Below are positions 45,590-54,000 of a stretch of DNA of 64,000 nucleotides, in pieces. The notes under the pieces are model-generated. The model ran no database searches, was not told the origin of the DNA, and worked only from the letters and a program-made list of their open reading frames with translations. Within the stretch, counting starts at the first letter, position 1. Every line of letters starts with the position of its first letter. The stretch comes from an uncultured Clostridia bacterium (lineage in GTDB: Bacteria; Bacillota; Clostridia; UBA1381), in NCBI GenBank assembly GCA_947585795.1, contig CANPXG010000006.1, positions 1 to 64,000 of the forward strand, given 5' to 3'. Made by a program: the position numbers and the translations under genes.

Positions 45590-45820
45590 TTACAGTATAT
45601 TCGTCAGCATCTTAAACAACTGCGCGAACGCTACGTCGAGTACGGACAGGATGATCGTAACTATAATAATGAAAACTATAATTACGCCCGTGTTGTGGAT
45701 AAGCTGTTCCTTTGTGGGCCATGTAACCTTCTTAAGCTCCGCCTTGGTGTCCTTGAAGAACTTCTTCATTCTTACACCGAAGCTCTGCTTCTTCGTCTTT
45801 GCTAAATTTGTATCAGCCAT
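45590..45820 (-). CDS. secE: preprotein translocase subunit SecE
   Basis: A 76-residue, single-span translocon subunit. The amphipathic helix MKKFFKDTKAELKKVTWPTK, including the family KKVTWP, precedes the helix GVIIVFIIIVTIILSVLDVA. Short Gram-positive form. Confidence 0.96.
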   Translation of the reverse strand: MADTNLAKTKKQSFGVRMKKFFKDTKAELKKVTWPTKEQLIHNTGVIIVFIIIVTIILSVLDVAFAQLFKMLTNIL

Positions 45821-45847
45821 TTTTTACACATCCTTAATCAATCAAAT

Positions 45848-45997
45848 TTATTTGGTTTCCTTATGAAGAGTGTGCTTTCTGCAGAACTTGCAGTACTTGT
45901 TCATCTCAAGTCTGTCGGGATCGTTCTTCTTATTCTTCATTGTATTGTAGTTTCTCTGCTTGCACTCCGAGCATGCCAATGTGATTTTTACTCTCAT
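45848..45997 (-). CDS. rpmG: 50S ribosomal protein L33
   Basis: A 49-residue ribosomal protein, read directly from the sequence because it is short: [20 protein letters not shown], and [14 protein letters not shown] at the end. Two Cys pairs (CSEC, CKFC) mark the zinc-binding form. First gene of the secE-nusG transcript, 27 bases before secE. Confidence 0.97.
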   Translation of the reverse strand: MRVKITLACSECKQRNYNTMKNKKNDPDRLEMNKYCKFCRKHTLHKETK

Positions 45998-46076
45998 TTT
46001 TTACACCTCCGTGTTTACGTTATGTAAGTCCTCTTATTACAGCATAAAAAAAAGAACTTCTTGTTCAATCACAGAC

Positions 46077-46105
46077 ATTATACCATTAACCAACGCTTAA
46101 GTCAA
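46077..46105 (-). promoter_or_regulatory. promoter of rpmG-secE-nusG-rplKA
   Basis: Minus strand: TTGACT (46100-46105), a 17-base spacer, TATAAT (46077-46082), about 80 bases upstream of rpmG. Confidence 0.8.
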
Positions 46106-46155
46106 GCCGTTTTTTCGATTTTTTTCATTTTTTTTAAAAATTTTGAAAAAAGATG

Positions 46156-46184
46156 TTGACAAATAGCTCTACAGCGTGTAGAAT
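46156..46184 (+). promoter_or_regulatory. promoter of the BlaI-M56 operon
   Basis: TTGACA (46156-46161), a 17-base spacer, TAGAAT (46179-46184). The first operator covers the spacer end and half of the -10. Confidence 0.8.
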
Positions 46185-46206
46185 ATAAATATACTACACA
46201 GTGTAG
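46169..46206 (+). promoter_or_regulatory. two BlaI/MecI-type operators
   Basis: Two palindromes, CTACAGCGTGTAG (46169-46181) and CTACACAGTGTAG (46194-46206), centres 25 bases apart. The TACA...TGTA core is the classic BlaI/MecI half-site. One lies on the -10, the other just after the start point, so autorepression is expected. Confidence 0.85.
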
Positions 46207-46231
46207 AACAAAAGGAAAGGAGCTTTGAAAA

Positions 46232-46585
46232 ATGAAAATATCCGAGTCGGAAATGAAGATCATGCGCCTCATTTGGCGCCGCGGCGAAGCCGTATCGGCA
46301 TCTTGGCTGCTTGACGAAGCGGACGAGGACTGGAAAATCACAACCGTGCTTACCTTTTTAAAGCGTCTGTGCGACAAAAAGATGCTCGAGGTCACAAAGT
46401 CCGGAAAGAGCAATCTGTACAGCGCGCTTGTTACGGAGGATGAGTACAAGAAACGTATGTCGGAGGAATTTTTAAACGACATGTATTCGGGTTCGGTAAA
46501 AAACTTTTTAGCCGCGCTTTACGGCGGCGAAAAGCCGAGTAAGAATGACATTGAGGATATAAAAAAGTGGTTTGACGAGCTGTAA
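46232..46585 (+). CDS. BlaI/MecI/CopY-family repressor
   Basis: A 117-residue winged-helix repressor: KISESEMKIMRLIWRRGEA, then DWKITTVLTFLKRLCDKKML (recognition helix with TTV-L-RL), and a C-terminal dimerisation region rich in Lys and Asp. In bla and mec systems the M56 partner triggers cleavage of the repressor in its dimerisation part. AAAGGAG precedes the ATG. It is followed, after 13 bases, by the M56 gene, and the two operators upstream fit autoregulation. Confidence 0.93.
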   Translation: MKISESEMKIMRLIWRRGEAVSASWLLDEADEDWKITTVLTFLKRLCDKKMLEVTKSGKSNLYSALVTEDEYKKRMSEEFLNDMYSGSVKNFLAALYGGEKPSKNDIEDIKKWFDEL

Positions 46586-46598
46586 GGAGGTGCGCGGC

Positions 46599-48188
46599 AT
46601 GGCATATTTCTTATATAATCTGCTGCTCATGAGCATATCGGGCACGATAATGTTCCTGCTTGCGTCCGCGCTCAATAAGCAGACGAAAAACAAATACGCG
46701 CGTTGGTACTACGCGCTCCTCATAACGTCGATACTGCTCTTTATACTGCCGATGCAGCAGCTCATTCCGGTACCGCGCGCCGTGACGGTCGAGGTGCCGA
46801 GCAATATACAGCTGTACGCCGATGGCGGCGTTGTGCCGCAAAAAAGCGCGGGTTTTGACGTTTCGTACATAATATTCGCCGTTTGGGCGGCGGGTACGGC
46901 TGTCCTTCTCGGCTTTAACGCGTACTCGTATGTAAGGACGCGCCGCACGCTAAAGGACATAAGCGAAATCACGCTCGACGTGCGCTCGCTTATGGCGTGC
47001 AAAAAAACGCGCGAGCGCCTTGGGGTAAAGAAAAACATAGAGGTCAGAAAGAGCGCGCTTTTGCGTTCACCGCTTCTTTTCGGAGTGGTAAAGCCCGTGA
47101 TAATACTTCCCCAAACACGCTTTACGGACGACGAGCTTGAAATGATATTCACGCACGAGGTCACGCATTTTAAGCACCGCGACCTTATCGTAAAGCTGGC
47201 GGCTATATTCGCGTCGTCGCTGCACTGGTTCAATCCGTGCGTGTATATTATGAAGAACGCCGTAAACAACAGCTGCGAGCTTTGCTGTGATGAAACGGTG
47301 CTGTCGGTGCTTAACATAGCCGATAAAAAATCATACGGACGGCTGCTGCTCTCGGTCATAGAGGGCGGTAAGGGCGGCTTCGCGTACACGACGGCTATGT
47401 CGAGCAGTCAAAGTTTGAAACAAAGACTTCTTAAAATAGTCGAGTTTAAGCGTATGTCGCTGCCACTCAAAATGGCGGGAGTGATGCTTGCGCTGTCCAT
47501 GACGGTATGCTCCGTCACCGCGTTCGGGTTCGAGATGGCGAAGGACACTTTGCCGGACCTGTCGCGGGTGATAGACAACAGCGACCCAAAAAAGGACGAC
47601 GTTGACGCGAGCGCGGCGTATCTCGATAACGACGCGGACGAGGAAATACCGCGATCCACGCCCTCACCCGCGCCCACTCCCAACGCGTCGGACGCGCCTA
47701 CGGCGGAAAACGAGCAGACTGAAAACGCGGACGATATCACCTCTTACTTCTACACAGACGAGGATGATTATGCGGAAACGGAAACCGAAGCGGAGTACGA
47801 GCCGGATTACGGCGGCTCGGACGCGGACGTATACGTTCCCGCGCCGAAAGCTGAAAGCGAGCGTGCGGCGGCTCCGTCGGCTAAAACCGACGCGGACGAA
47901 ACGCGGGTACGCTTCCCCGACACGAATTATATGTTTTCCCCGGCGTTCTCCAAGACGGGCGCGGACAAGATACAGAGCAGCCTTATATACGTGACGCGCG
48001 ACTGCTATATGCGCGTATCGTGCTTCGACGACTGTGACTTTGCTCTCTTCCGCGCGGACGGCTCACTGCTCCTCACAAAAGAGCAGCTTAAAAACGTGAA
48101 GGTGCCCGTCAAAGCGGGTGAAGGGTATTACGTGACGGCGCAAAGCGCGAGCCGCGCCGACACAAATATTTTCATCTACGCCGATTGA
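46599..48188 (+). CDS. M56 (BlaR1/MecR1-like) membrane metalloprotease with novel external domain
   Basis: A 529-residue signal transducer. Membrane helices lie near residues 2-22, 30-48 and 85-105. A cytoplasmic protease domain has HEVTH (186-190) and a distal NSCELCCDE. The fourth helix is about 292-310. The part expected outside the cell is an acidic Pro/Asp/Glu-rich linker (about 311-436) and a beta-rich domain (437-529) with DCYMRVSCFDDCDF and three Cys. There is no penicillin-binding SxxK domain as in BlaR1. The domain resembles PPC-type beta sandwiches in its ending; that is inference. AAGGAGG precedes the ATG; the next gene repeats the domain. Confidence 0.85.
   Translation: MAYFLYNLLLMSISGTIMFLLASALNKQTKNKYARWYYALLITSILLFILPMQQLIPVPRAVTVEVPSNIQLYADGGVVPQKSAGFDVSYIIFAVWAAGTAVLLGFNAYSYVRTRRTLKDISEITLDVRSLMACKKTRERLGVKKNIEVRKSALLRSPLLFGVVKPVIILPQTRFTDDELEMIFTHEVTHFKHRDLIVKLAAIFASSLHWFNPCVYIMKNAVNNSCELCCDETVLSVLNIADKKSYGRLLLSVIEGGKGGFAYTTAMSSSQSLKQRLLKIVEFKRMSLPLKMAGVMLALSMTVCSVTAFGFEMAKDTLPDLSRVIDNSDPKKDDVDASAAYLDNDADEEIPRSTPSPAPTPNASDAPTAENEQTENADDITSYFYTDEDDYAETETEAEYEPDYGGSDADVYVPAPKAESERAAAPSAKTDADETRVRFPDTNYMFSPAFSKTGADKIQSSLIYVTRDCYMRVSCFDDCDFALFRADGSLLLTKEQLKNVKVPVKAGEGYYVTAQSASRADTNIFIYAD
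47991..48118 (+). repeat. 128-base near-identical repeat, copy 1 (in the M56 gene)
   Basis: Copy 1 encodes VTRDCYMRVSCFDDCDF through VPVKAG of the external domain. It matches copy 2 (48432-48559) with eight differences counted by eye and no gap, including an identical block of about 60 bases. Confidence 0.9.
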
Positions 48189-48266
48189 CAAAGCGCGGCG
48201 GTGATACGTATTTTTGCTTAAAGGATAACAGGAATGTATTTTTATAGGAAAGGAAAGGGTAGAAAA

Positions 48267-48629
48267 ATGAAAGCTTTTAAAAAATATTGCGCGGCGGCTC
48301 TTGTTGCCGCCGCCGCATCCGTGCCGTTCACGGCGGTTCAGGCGAGTGACGTAAGCTTCCCCAATGTGTCGTATATGTTTAACACCGCGTTTACCGACGC
48401 GGCGCGGACAGCGAGAAGCTTCACGATAAACGTGACGCGCGACTGCTATATGCGTGTATCGTGCTTCGACGACTGCGACTTCGGTCTTTATCGCGCGGAC
48501 GGCTCACTGCTCCTCACAAAAGAGCAGCTTAAAAACGTGAAGGTGCCCGTCAAGGCGGGAGATAAGTACTACATCGATCTTACAAAGGGCAGCGACGCGA
48601 ACACAAACGTATACGTGTATGAAGGTTAG
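48267..48629 (+). CDS. secreted single-domain paralogue of the M56 sensor domain
   Basis: A 120-residue exported protein. Signal peptide YCAAALVAAAASVPFTAVQA ends in a normal A-x-A site, leaving a mature protein of about 94 residues that is almost entirely one domain. It matches residues 437-529 of the upstream M56 protein throughout (FPNVSYMF against FPDTNYMF, the same DCYMRVSCFDDCDF, the same LLLTKEQLKNVKVPVKAG). GGAAAGGG precedes the ATG at 48267. I know no family name. It could be a soluble ligand, decoy or competitor for the sensor; this is inference. Confidence 0.85.
   Translation: MKAFKKYCAAALVAAAASVPFTAVQASDVSFPNVSYMFNTAFTDAARTARSFTINVTRDCYMRVSCFDDCDFGLYRADGSLLLTKEQLKNVKVPVKAGDKYYIDLTKGSDANTNVYVYEG
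48432..48559 (+). repeat. 128-base near-identical repeat, copy 2 (in the secreted paralogue)
   Basis: See copy 1 at 47991-48118. The surrounding parts of the two domains are much less similar in DNA, so the block points to recent gene conversion or partial duplication. Confidence 0.9.
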
Positions 48630-48647
48630 GAAGGGAGCTGATTTGCT

Positions 48648-50276
48648 ATGAACAGGATAAGGAAATTACTTGCCGCGCTTATCGCGGCGGCTATGGTCAT
48701 GTCGCTCGTGCCGTTGGCGTTCGCCGACGACCTTCTCACCGCCGACGAGGCGAAAAAGCTTTTAAACGAGCACTGCCTCGCGAGCAAGGATTACTGTGAG
48801 GAAGTTATGAATATGCCCGTATATAACGAGGACAACATCTTCGAGAACAAGACGGTACGCGACTACGGCATCGATCCCGAAAAAACATACGTTGATTATT
48901 TCCACGACGTATCTTACAGCCAAAAGTATTACGGAGCAGATTACATCGACGACATAGGCAACATTGCTCTGTACACAATGATCGGCGACAAGCTCTTCAA
49001 CATAAACTTCACCTCCATGGTGCCGCTTAACGGCACGTACCATATGACTATACATAACGACGGCAGCGCGGAATACCGCCCGTCCTACGACGAGCCCTCG
49101 GACGATAACGTGTACTTCTCCGCCGTTGTTGACGGCATGGCGGACTACGCCGTAATAAACGACTGTAACAACATAAAGGTATCCGAAACGTATCCGTACA
49201 ATTACATTCCAACGGGCAATTATCAGGCTGTCGCGGATTTTATAAACAACTACGGCTTAAAAAACGTTACAATGATGATACCGCACATTCGTTCCATAAC
49301 GGTAAAAACGGCGGAAAACAAGTATTATTACGCGCGCGACGATAAATGCATCGAGTTTGGCATCGACGACACGATCGGCACGGACTACAGCGACAAATAC
49401 GAAGCGCTTTTCCTAAAGTATTTGGAGAAAAAGTACGCCGTAACGCCCGAGGAATACAAAAAATACATACAAAGTCCCGAAGATTACAAAAAAATGCGCG
49501 AGGAGGGAGTGTATATGTACCATAACTCGCCCAACACGGACTCACTCGCGGAGTACGAAGGTCAGCCTCCCATTTACTCCGACCTCGGCGGCGACGAATT
49601 TCTTGCGCGGGCGACGCACCTTCTGAGCGACAAGAACATTGTCACCGGCTTCAACGACGGCACCTTCCGCCCCAACGCCACACTCACGCGCGCGGAAGCG
49701 GCAATGATGCTGCGTCCTTTGGTAAAGGGCGACTACGCCTCAAAAAATTTCCCCGACACCGAAAAACACTGGGCGCGTGACGCGATAGGCTACCTCGCCG
49801 GCGCGAAGGTCATAAACGGCTTCGAGGACGGCACCTTCCGTCCCGACGACGACCTCACGTACTCACAGGCGATACAGCTCGTCTACTCGATAATGGGCAT
49901 GAACTGCGACTTCTACTGTGAAAACAAAACGCGCAGAATGATGGGCTTAGGCTTCTTCAAGGGCGTCGACAGCTTCACCGACAACGACAAAATCTCACGC
50001 GGCAACTTCGCGAAAATACTCGCGAACGCGTTCGACATAAATCTTACAGTCGATGAGGCGACCTTCACGCAGCAAGCACCGTCATTTTCGTGGGTGTCGG
50101 ACATTACGCTCGCATCGTACCTTGACGGCGGCGAACCCAAAAACGGCGAGCTCTTTGTGTCCTACGACGACTGCTACAGCTGGGAAGAAAATTTAAAGAA
50201 AGAGTACGACAGACTCTATTCCGACATTAATAAAGACTTTACAGATGAAATCGCAAATCTCAGTCAGGGACACTAA
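48648..50276 (+). CDS. exported SLH-domain surface protein
   Basis: A 542-residue protein with signal peptide KLLAALIAAAMVMSLVPLAF. Residues about 25-305 have no family I recognise and are rich in Tyr and Asp. At about 312-470 there are two clear SLH repeats (GFNDGTFRPNATLTRAEAAM and GFEDGTFRPDDDLTYSQAI) and a weak third, which attach proteins to cell-wall polymers. It begins 18 bases after the secreted paralogue and ends at a terminator, so it is probably the fourth gene of the BlaI-M56 operon and may be its effector or target. Confidence 0.85.
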   Translation: MNRIRKLLAALIAAAMVMSLVPLAFADDLLTADEAKKLLNEHCLASKDYCEEVMNMPVYNEDNIFENKTVRDYGIDPEKTYVDYFHDVSYSQKYYGADYIDDIGNIALYTMIGDKLFNINFTSMVPLNGTYHMTIHNDGSAEYRPSYDEPSDDNVYFSAVVDGMADYAVINDCNNIKVSETYPYNYIPTGNYQAVADFINNYGLKNVTMMIPHIRSITVKTAENKYYYARDDKCIEFGIDDTIGTDYSDKYEALFLKYLEKKYAVTPEEYKKYIQSPEDYKKMREEGVYMYHNSPNTDSLAEYEGQPPIYSDLGGDEFLARATHLLSDKNIVTGFNDGTFRPNATLTRAEAAMMLRPLVKGDYASKNFPDTEKHWARDAIGYLAGAKVINGFEDGTFRPDDDLTYSQAIQLVYSIMGMNCDFYCENKTRRMMGLGFFKGVDSFTDNDKISRGNFAKILANAFDINLTVDEATFTQQAPSFSWVSDITLASYLDGGEPKNGELFVSYDDCYSWEENLKKEYDRLYSDINKDFTDEIANLSQGH

Positions 50277-50289
50277 AAGTAAATATTTG

Positions 50290-50319
50290 GGGGACACTAA
50301 ATTTAGTGTCCCTCTTTTT
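50290..50319 (+). terminator. terminator after the SLH gene
   Basis: A perfect 22-base palindrome (50291-50312, GGGACACTAAA and its complement) followed by TCTTTTTG. Confidence 0.92.
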
Positions 50320-50347
50320 GTGTATCAAAAATGTAAAAAATAAAATA

Positions 50348-50376
50348 TTGTATTGCAATATTTTGTATGATATACT
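50348..50376 (+). promoter_or_regulatory. promoter of the small hydrophobic peptide gene
   Basis: TTGTAT (50348-50353), a 17-base spacer ending TGA, TATACT (50371-50376): an extended -10. It gives a leader of about 58 bases before the peptide start. Confidence 0.7.
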
Positions 50377-50396
50377 TGTTACGCCGTGAAAGCGGC

Positions 50397-50426
50397 AGAT
50401 AACCGGGAACGGTGGCGGTCTGTTTC
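50397..50426 (+). repeat. left arm of inverted repeat around the toxin-like gene
   Basis: AGATAAC, GGAACGG and GTCTGTTTC in order (23 matched bases with short variable spacers). They are the exact reverse complement, in the same order, of blocks at 50576-50607. The last block ends four bases before the ribosome binding site. Confidence 0.8.
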
Positions 50427-50440
50427 GGAAAGGATTGCTT

Positions 50441-50503
50441 ATGAGCGAAGTAACATTACAGCTGATTTTACTTTTGCTTATTGTGGTGATAATAAAGAAA
50501 TAA
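50441..50503 (+). CDS. 20-residue hydrophobic peptide, probable type I toxin
   Basis: Reads MSEVTLQLILLLLIVVIIKK: one short membrane-spanning stretch with a Lys tail, the form of type I toxins (Fst, TxpA, Ldr and similar). AAAGGA lies six bases before the ATG. The stop codon is inside a hairpin (50499-50530). A convergent promoter at 50610-50638 would produce an antisense RNA covering the gene's 3' end. No named family is assigned and toxicity is inferred from design. Confidence 0.7.
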   Translation: MSEVTLQLILLLLIVVIIKK

Positions 50504-50603
50504 CCGCCCTACCGGCATAGGACGGTTATTGGGTAGAATGTTTATTATTCTACAAAATAATTCTCTTAAAAGGTAGAAACAGACTTGTTTCCGTTCCTTC
50601 GTT
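50495..50603 (-). ncRNA. predicted antisense RNA of the type I module
   Basis: From the minus-strand promoter, a transcript of about 110 bases would run through 50603-50495 and end at the hairpin 50499-50530, followed on this strand by TTTATTTCTTTATT-like sequence. It overlaps the last codons of the peptide gene. Its 5' region repeats the toxin leader blocks. No reading frame. Confidence 0.65.
50499..50530. terminator. shared hairpin at the toxin stop codon
   Basis: AATAACCGCCCTA pairs with TAGGACGGTTATT with one mismatch and a six-base loop. A T-rich tract follows on the minus strand; the plus strand lacks a T run, so the toxin mRNA may read through. A second hairpin GTAGAAT/ATTCTAC follows at 50533-50553. 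Confidence 0.7.
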
Positions 50604-50607
50604 ATCT
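50576..50607 (-). repeat. right arm of inverted repeat around the toxin-like gene
   Basis: Read on minus: AGATAAC (50601-50607), GGAACGG (50591-50597), GTCTGTTTC (50576-50584), matching 50397-50426. It coincides with the predicted 5' end of the antisense RNA. Confidence 0.8.
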
Positions 50608-50609
50608 TT

Positions 50610-50638
50610 AATATACCACACGACCGCATAATTGTCAA
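50610..50638 (-). promoter_or_regulatory. promoter of the antisense RNA
   Basis: Minus strand: TTGACA (50633-50638), a 17-base spacer, TATATT (50610-50615). It has a consensus -35 and no protein gene downstream on its strand. Confidence 0.75.
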
Positions 50639-50654
50639 GTACAATTAATGTTTT

Positions 50655-51017
50655 TTATTGCCTCAACGAACCGCGCGGCGAAATATTACCCTGCGGCGGC
50701 TCGGTGGGAATTACCGTATCGGGCGCGGCGGGCGGTGTCGGTACGGGCGTGGGACGCGCCGCGAGCTGCGCGTTTAAATCGTCTATCGTCGTCTGCATTT
50801 TTGTAATTGTGTCGTTAAGCTCACTTATCTGCATCTTAAGCCGCGTATTTTCTTCCACGACGGACGACACGTACTCCATTTTTTCTCCGTCGGAGCCCGC
50901 TACGATACCGATAAACATCAGCGCGGCGGCAAGAATGACGACCAAAACTATCGCGGCAACCATGATTTTTCTACCTTTCTTTCTTTTATTTATATTCAAA
51001 TTGCCGTAATTAGCCAT
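50655..51017 (-). CDS. small membrane-anchored coiled-coil protein
   Basis: A 120-residue protein: a basic N terminus, one helix (MVAAIVLVVILAAALMFIGI), a short coiled coil (VVEENTRLKMQISELNDTIT, about residues 50-85) and a Pro-rich tail with PTPVPTPPAAP. The single-span plus coiled-coil layout recalls FtsB/DivIC-like septum proteins, but no family motif is seen, so function is open. The ATG at 51017 lies eight bases after GAGG. It follows addA by 20 bases. Confidence 0.65.
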   Translation of the reverse strand: MANYGNLNINKRKKGRKIMVAAIVLVVILAAALMFIGIVAGSDGEKMEYVSSVVEENTRLKMQISELNDTITKMQTTIDDLNAQLAARPTPVPTPPAAPDTVIPTEPPQGNISPRGSLRQ

Positions 51018-51037
51018 CACTTTCACCTCATTTTTTA

Positions 51038-54000
51038 TTACTGATTTAATTCTACCACATTTTTTGCTGAAAATAAATACAAATATTTATGTTTTACGGG
51101 TTTTTTTAATATTTTTTCCATCGCCTGCGCGTAGAGCCGAAGCTGACGCTTGTATTTGTCCGCGATTTTTTTCTGTTCCGCTTTATCCTTGCACCTGTCG
51201 GTCTTGTAATCCACGAGTACCACGTCGCCGTTTTCCTCCTCGAAGTACAAGTCTATTATACCCTGCACAATAACCGTTTCACCGTCGCAGCCGTCGGTAA
51301 GCGACGCGTCGTACTCGCGCGCCGTTATCTCTATCTCGAACGGACTTTCGCGGCGCACATTCTTGGCGGCAAGCACTCGGCTGCCCATTTCACTCTCAAA
51401 GAATCCGCGCACGTTTTCGCATATGACGCTTAAAAGCTTTTCGTCCGACGCTATATCCTTGTCGAGCTGTCCCTCTGCCGCTATCCGTTTCGTTTCCTCC
51501 GCGATGACCTTCGCGTAATCGGCTTTTTGCGCATTTTTTATTTTTTCAATATCTATGTACGCCATCACCTGATGATGCGCCGTACCGATTTGCGCGCCGC
51601 TTTTTTCGCCGCGCAGAAAAACTGGCAGGCGCGTCATGTAGACAGGTCCCTCGCGCAGAGCGTGCTCCGCATCCTCCATCTCCTTTATCGCTGTTACGGA
51701 CGTTTTCGCGGGGATCTCGCCGCTTCGCGGGTACTTGTACTTGAACTCGAGTATTTTCCTTACCTGCTCGCGCACCTCGTCGGGATTTTCGATTACCGCC
51801 TCCGCGCCGTCCTCGTCCTCGTCCGCACCGTACTCGAGCGACGTGTACGTTTCCTCAAACCGCGCCCAGCACTCGCCGTTTTTTATGACAGCCGGCGTTA
51901 TCCAATCGTCGCAGCACGACGCCGATGCCGACGCTCGCGCAACGCCCGTAAGGCTCGAGCATATATAAGCAAGCTCACCCGCTTTTTTATCGTAAGCGGC
52001 GCTGTCCTTATAGGCGTGGGCGGAGGTCACGATAAGCTTTTCCCGCGCGCGCGTCATAGCGACGTACATAAGGCGCATTTCCTCGCTCCTGTGCTCGCGG
52101 TCGATCTCGTCCTTTATGTGCTTGTTGAACATAAGCTCCTTGCGGTACATATCCTCATAGTTGTAATAATCAACGCCTATGCCGAAGTCCTTGTGGAGCC
52201 TCACCCGTGTTTCCTCACCGGGCATGTTCGCGTTAAACCGCTTCGCGGTGCGCGCGAAAAACACAATGGGAAATTCCAGTCCTTTACTCTTATGTATCGT
52301 CATTATTCGGACGGCGTTATGGCTCTCGCTGACAGGTCTTGCGCCGCTTATGTCGTCGCGGCGGTTTTCCATGCGCTCTATGTACCGTATGAAATTAAAT
52401 ATACCCTTAAAGCCGGAATCCTCGTACTTTTTCGCGCGCTCGTAAAGCAGCTTTAAATTCGCCTGAGCTTCCTCTCCGCCCTCCAAAGCGCCCATAAAAT
52501 CATAAAAACCGGTTTCCTCGTAAAGCGTCCATATAAGCTGAGCTATCGGCTTTATCTTGACGTAGCCTCTCCAGCGGTCGAGATTTGAGGTGAACCTTCG
52601 GCACTTCGCGCGGAGGCGCTTTTCCTTTTCGCCCAATTTTTTCGCGTCCGACTTATACTCCTTGACAGCCTTGTAATACGGCTTGTCCCCGCCTTCTATA
52701 CGTATAATCGCAAGCTCGTTTTCCGTAAAACCGCCTATCGGCGAACGCATCACGGCGACAAGCGGAATATCCTGAAGATGATTGTTTATAAGCGATATGA
52801 GCGAAAGCATAAGCTTTATTTCGCGGCGCTCAAAGTACTCCTCCTTCTGCACGAACGCCGGCACGGAAAATCTTTCGAGCATATCGCCGAGAATATCGCC
52901 GCCGCCCTTTACGGAGCGCACGAGTATCACTATGTCGCGGTACTCAACGTCGCGGCACTTGCCGCTGTCTTTGTCATACACCTTAAAATGACCGTCCACA
53001 AGAGCGCGTATGCGCTTCGCTATATGCGCCGCCTCCGCCTTTTCGGCGGTGAGCTCCCCGTTTTCGTCCTCGCTCGGGAACACGGAGATGGCGTGCAGCT
53101 CGGACTTGTATCCGTTATTTTCACCGTCCGCGCCCGACGCGTCCTCGTAGTATTCCTTGTCCGCGTCACGGTGCAGCGCCTCGTCCTCACCGTAGGACAC
53201 ATCACCCACGTCGTCCGACATCACGGCGGAAAATACGGAGTTTATGCTCCTTAAAACCTCGACGCGGCTCCTGAAATTTTGACTCAGCGTTATTTTCTTG
53301 CCGCCGCCCTCACCGAACAGCTTGCTTTTATCCTTGAAAATGGTCGGATCACCGCCTCGGAAACGGTAAATACTCTGTTTCAAATCTCCCACCATGAACA
53401 TATTCTTCCCGTCCCGTGATATGGACGTGAAAATAGCGTCCTGAAGTCCGTTCGTGTCCTGGTACTCGTCTATCAGTATTTCACGGTAACGCTTGGCGTA
53501 TTCCGCGCGTATGTTCTCGTTTGTGGAAAACAGCGTGTACGCAAGGTGCTCTATATCCGCGAACGTCTTTTCGTTCTTTTTGTTTTTCTTTTCCTCAAAG
53601 AGGCTCGCAAACCTTTCCGTAAGCCACACTATGTCCGAAACGTGCTTTTTGAGCGCGGCGGCGTGAGTGTACTCGTTAAACGCGCCTCTTTCCACCTTCG
53701 GAAGCTTTTCCCACTCGGCGCGCAGCTTGTCGCGCATATAATTATACTCGTCGTAAAAGGCTTGCCACTCCTCGTCGGAAGCCTCCTTGTCCTTAGGCAC
53801 TTCGTTTATCGCCGTACCCAAGTACGACTTTTTCGCTATATACGTCTTGTACACCTCGTAAATATCGTCGTAGCTTTGCGCTTTTTTGAGCGCGCCGACC
53901 GCCTCGCGGCACTTTATGACATTGGTCCAGATTTTGCCCCAATACGTTTTACCTTCCTTTATTTCCTCGCAGGCGATCACGTTTTTTGTGTCTATACCGT

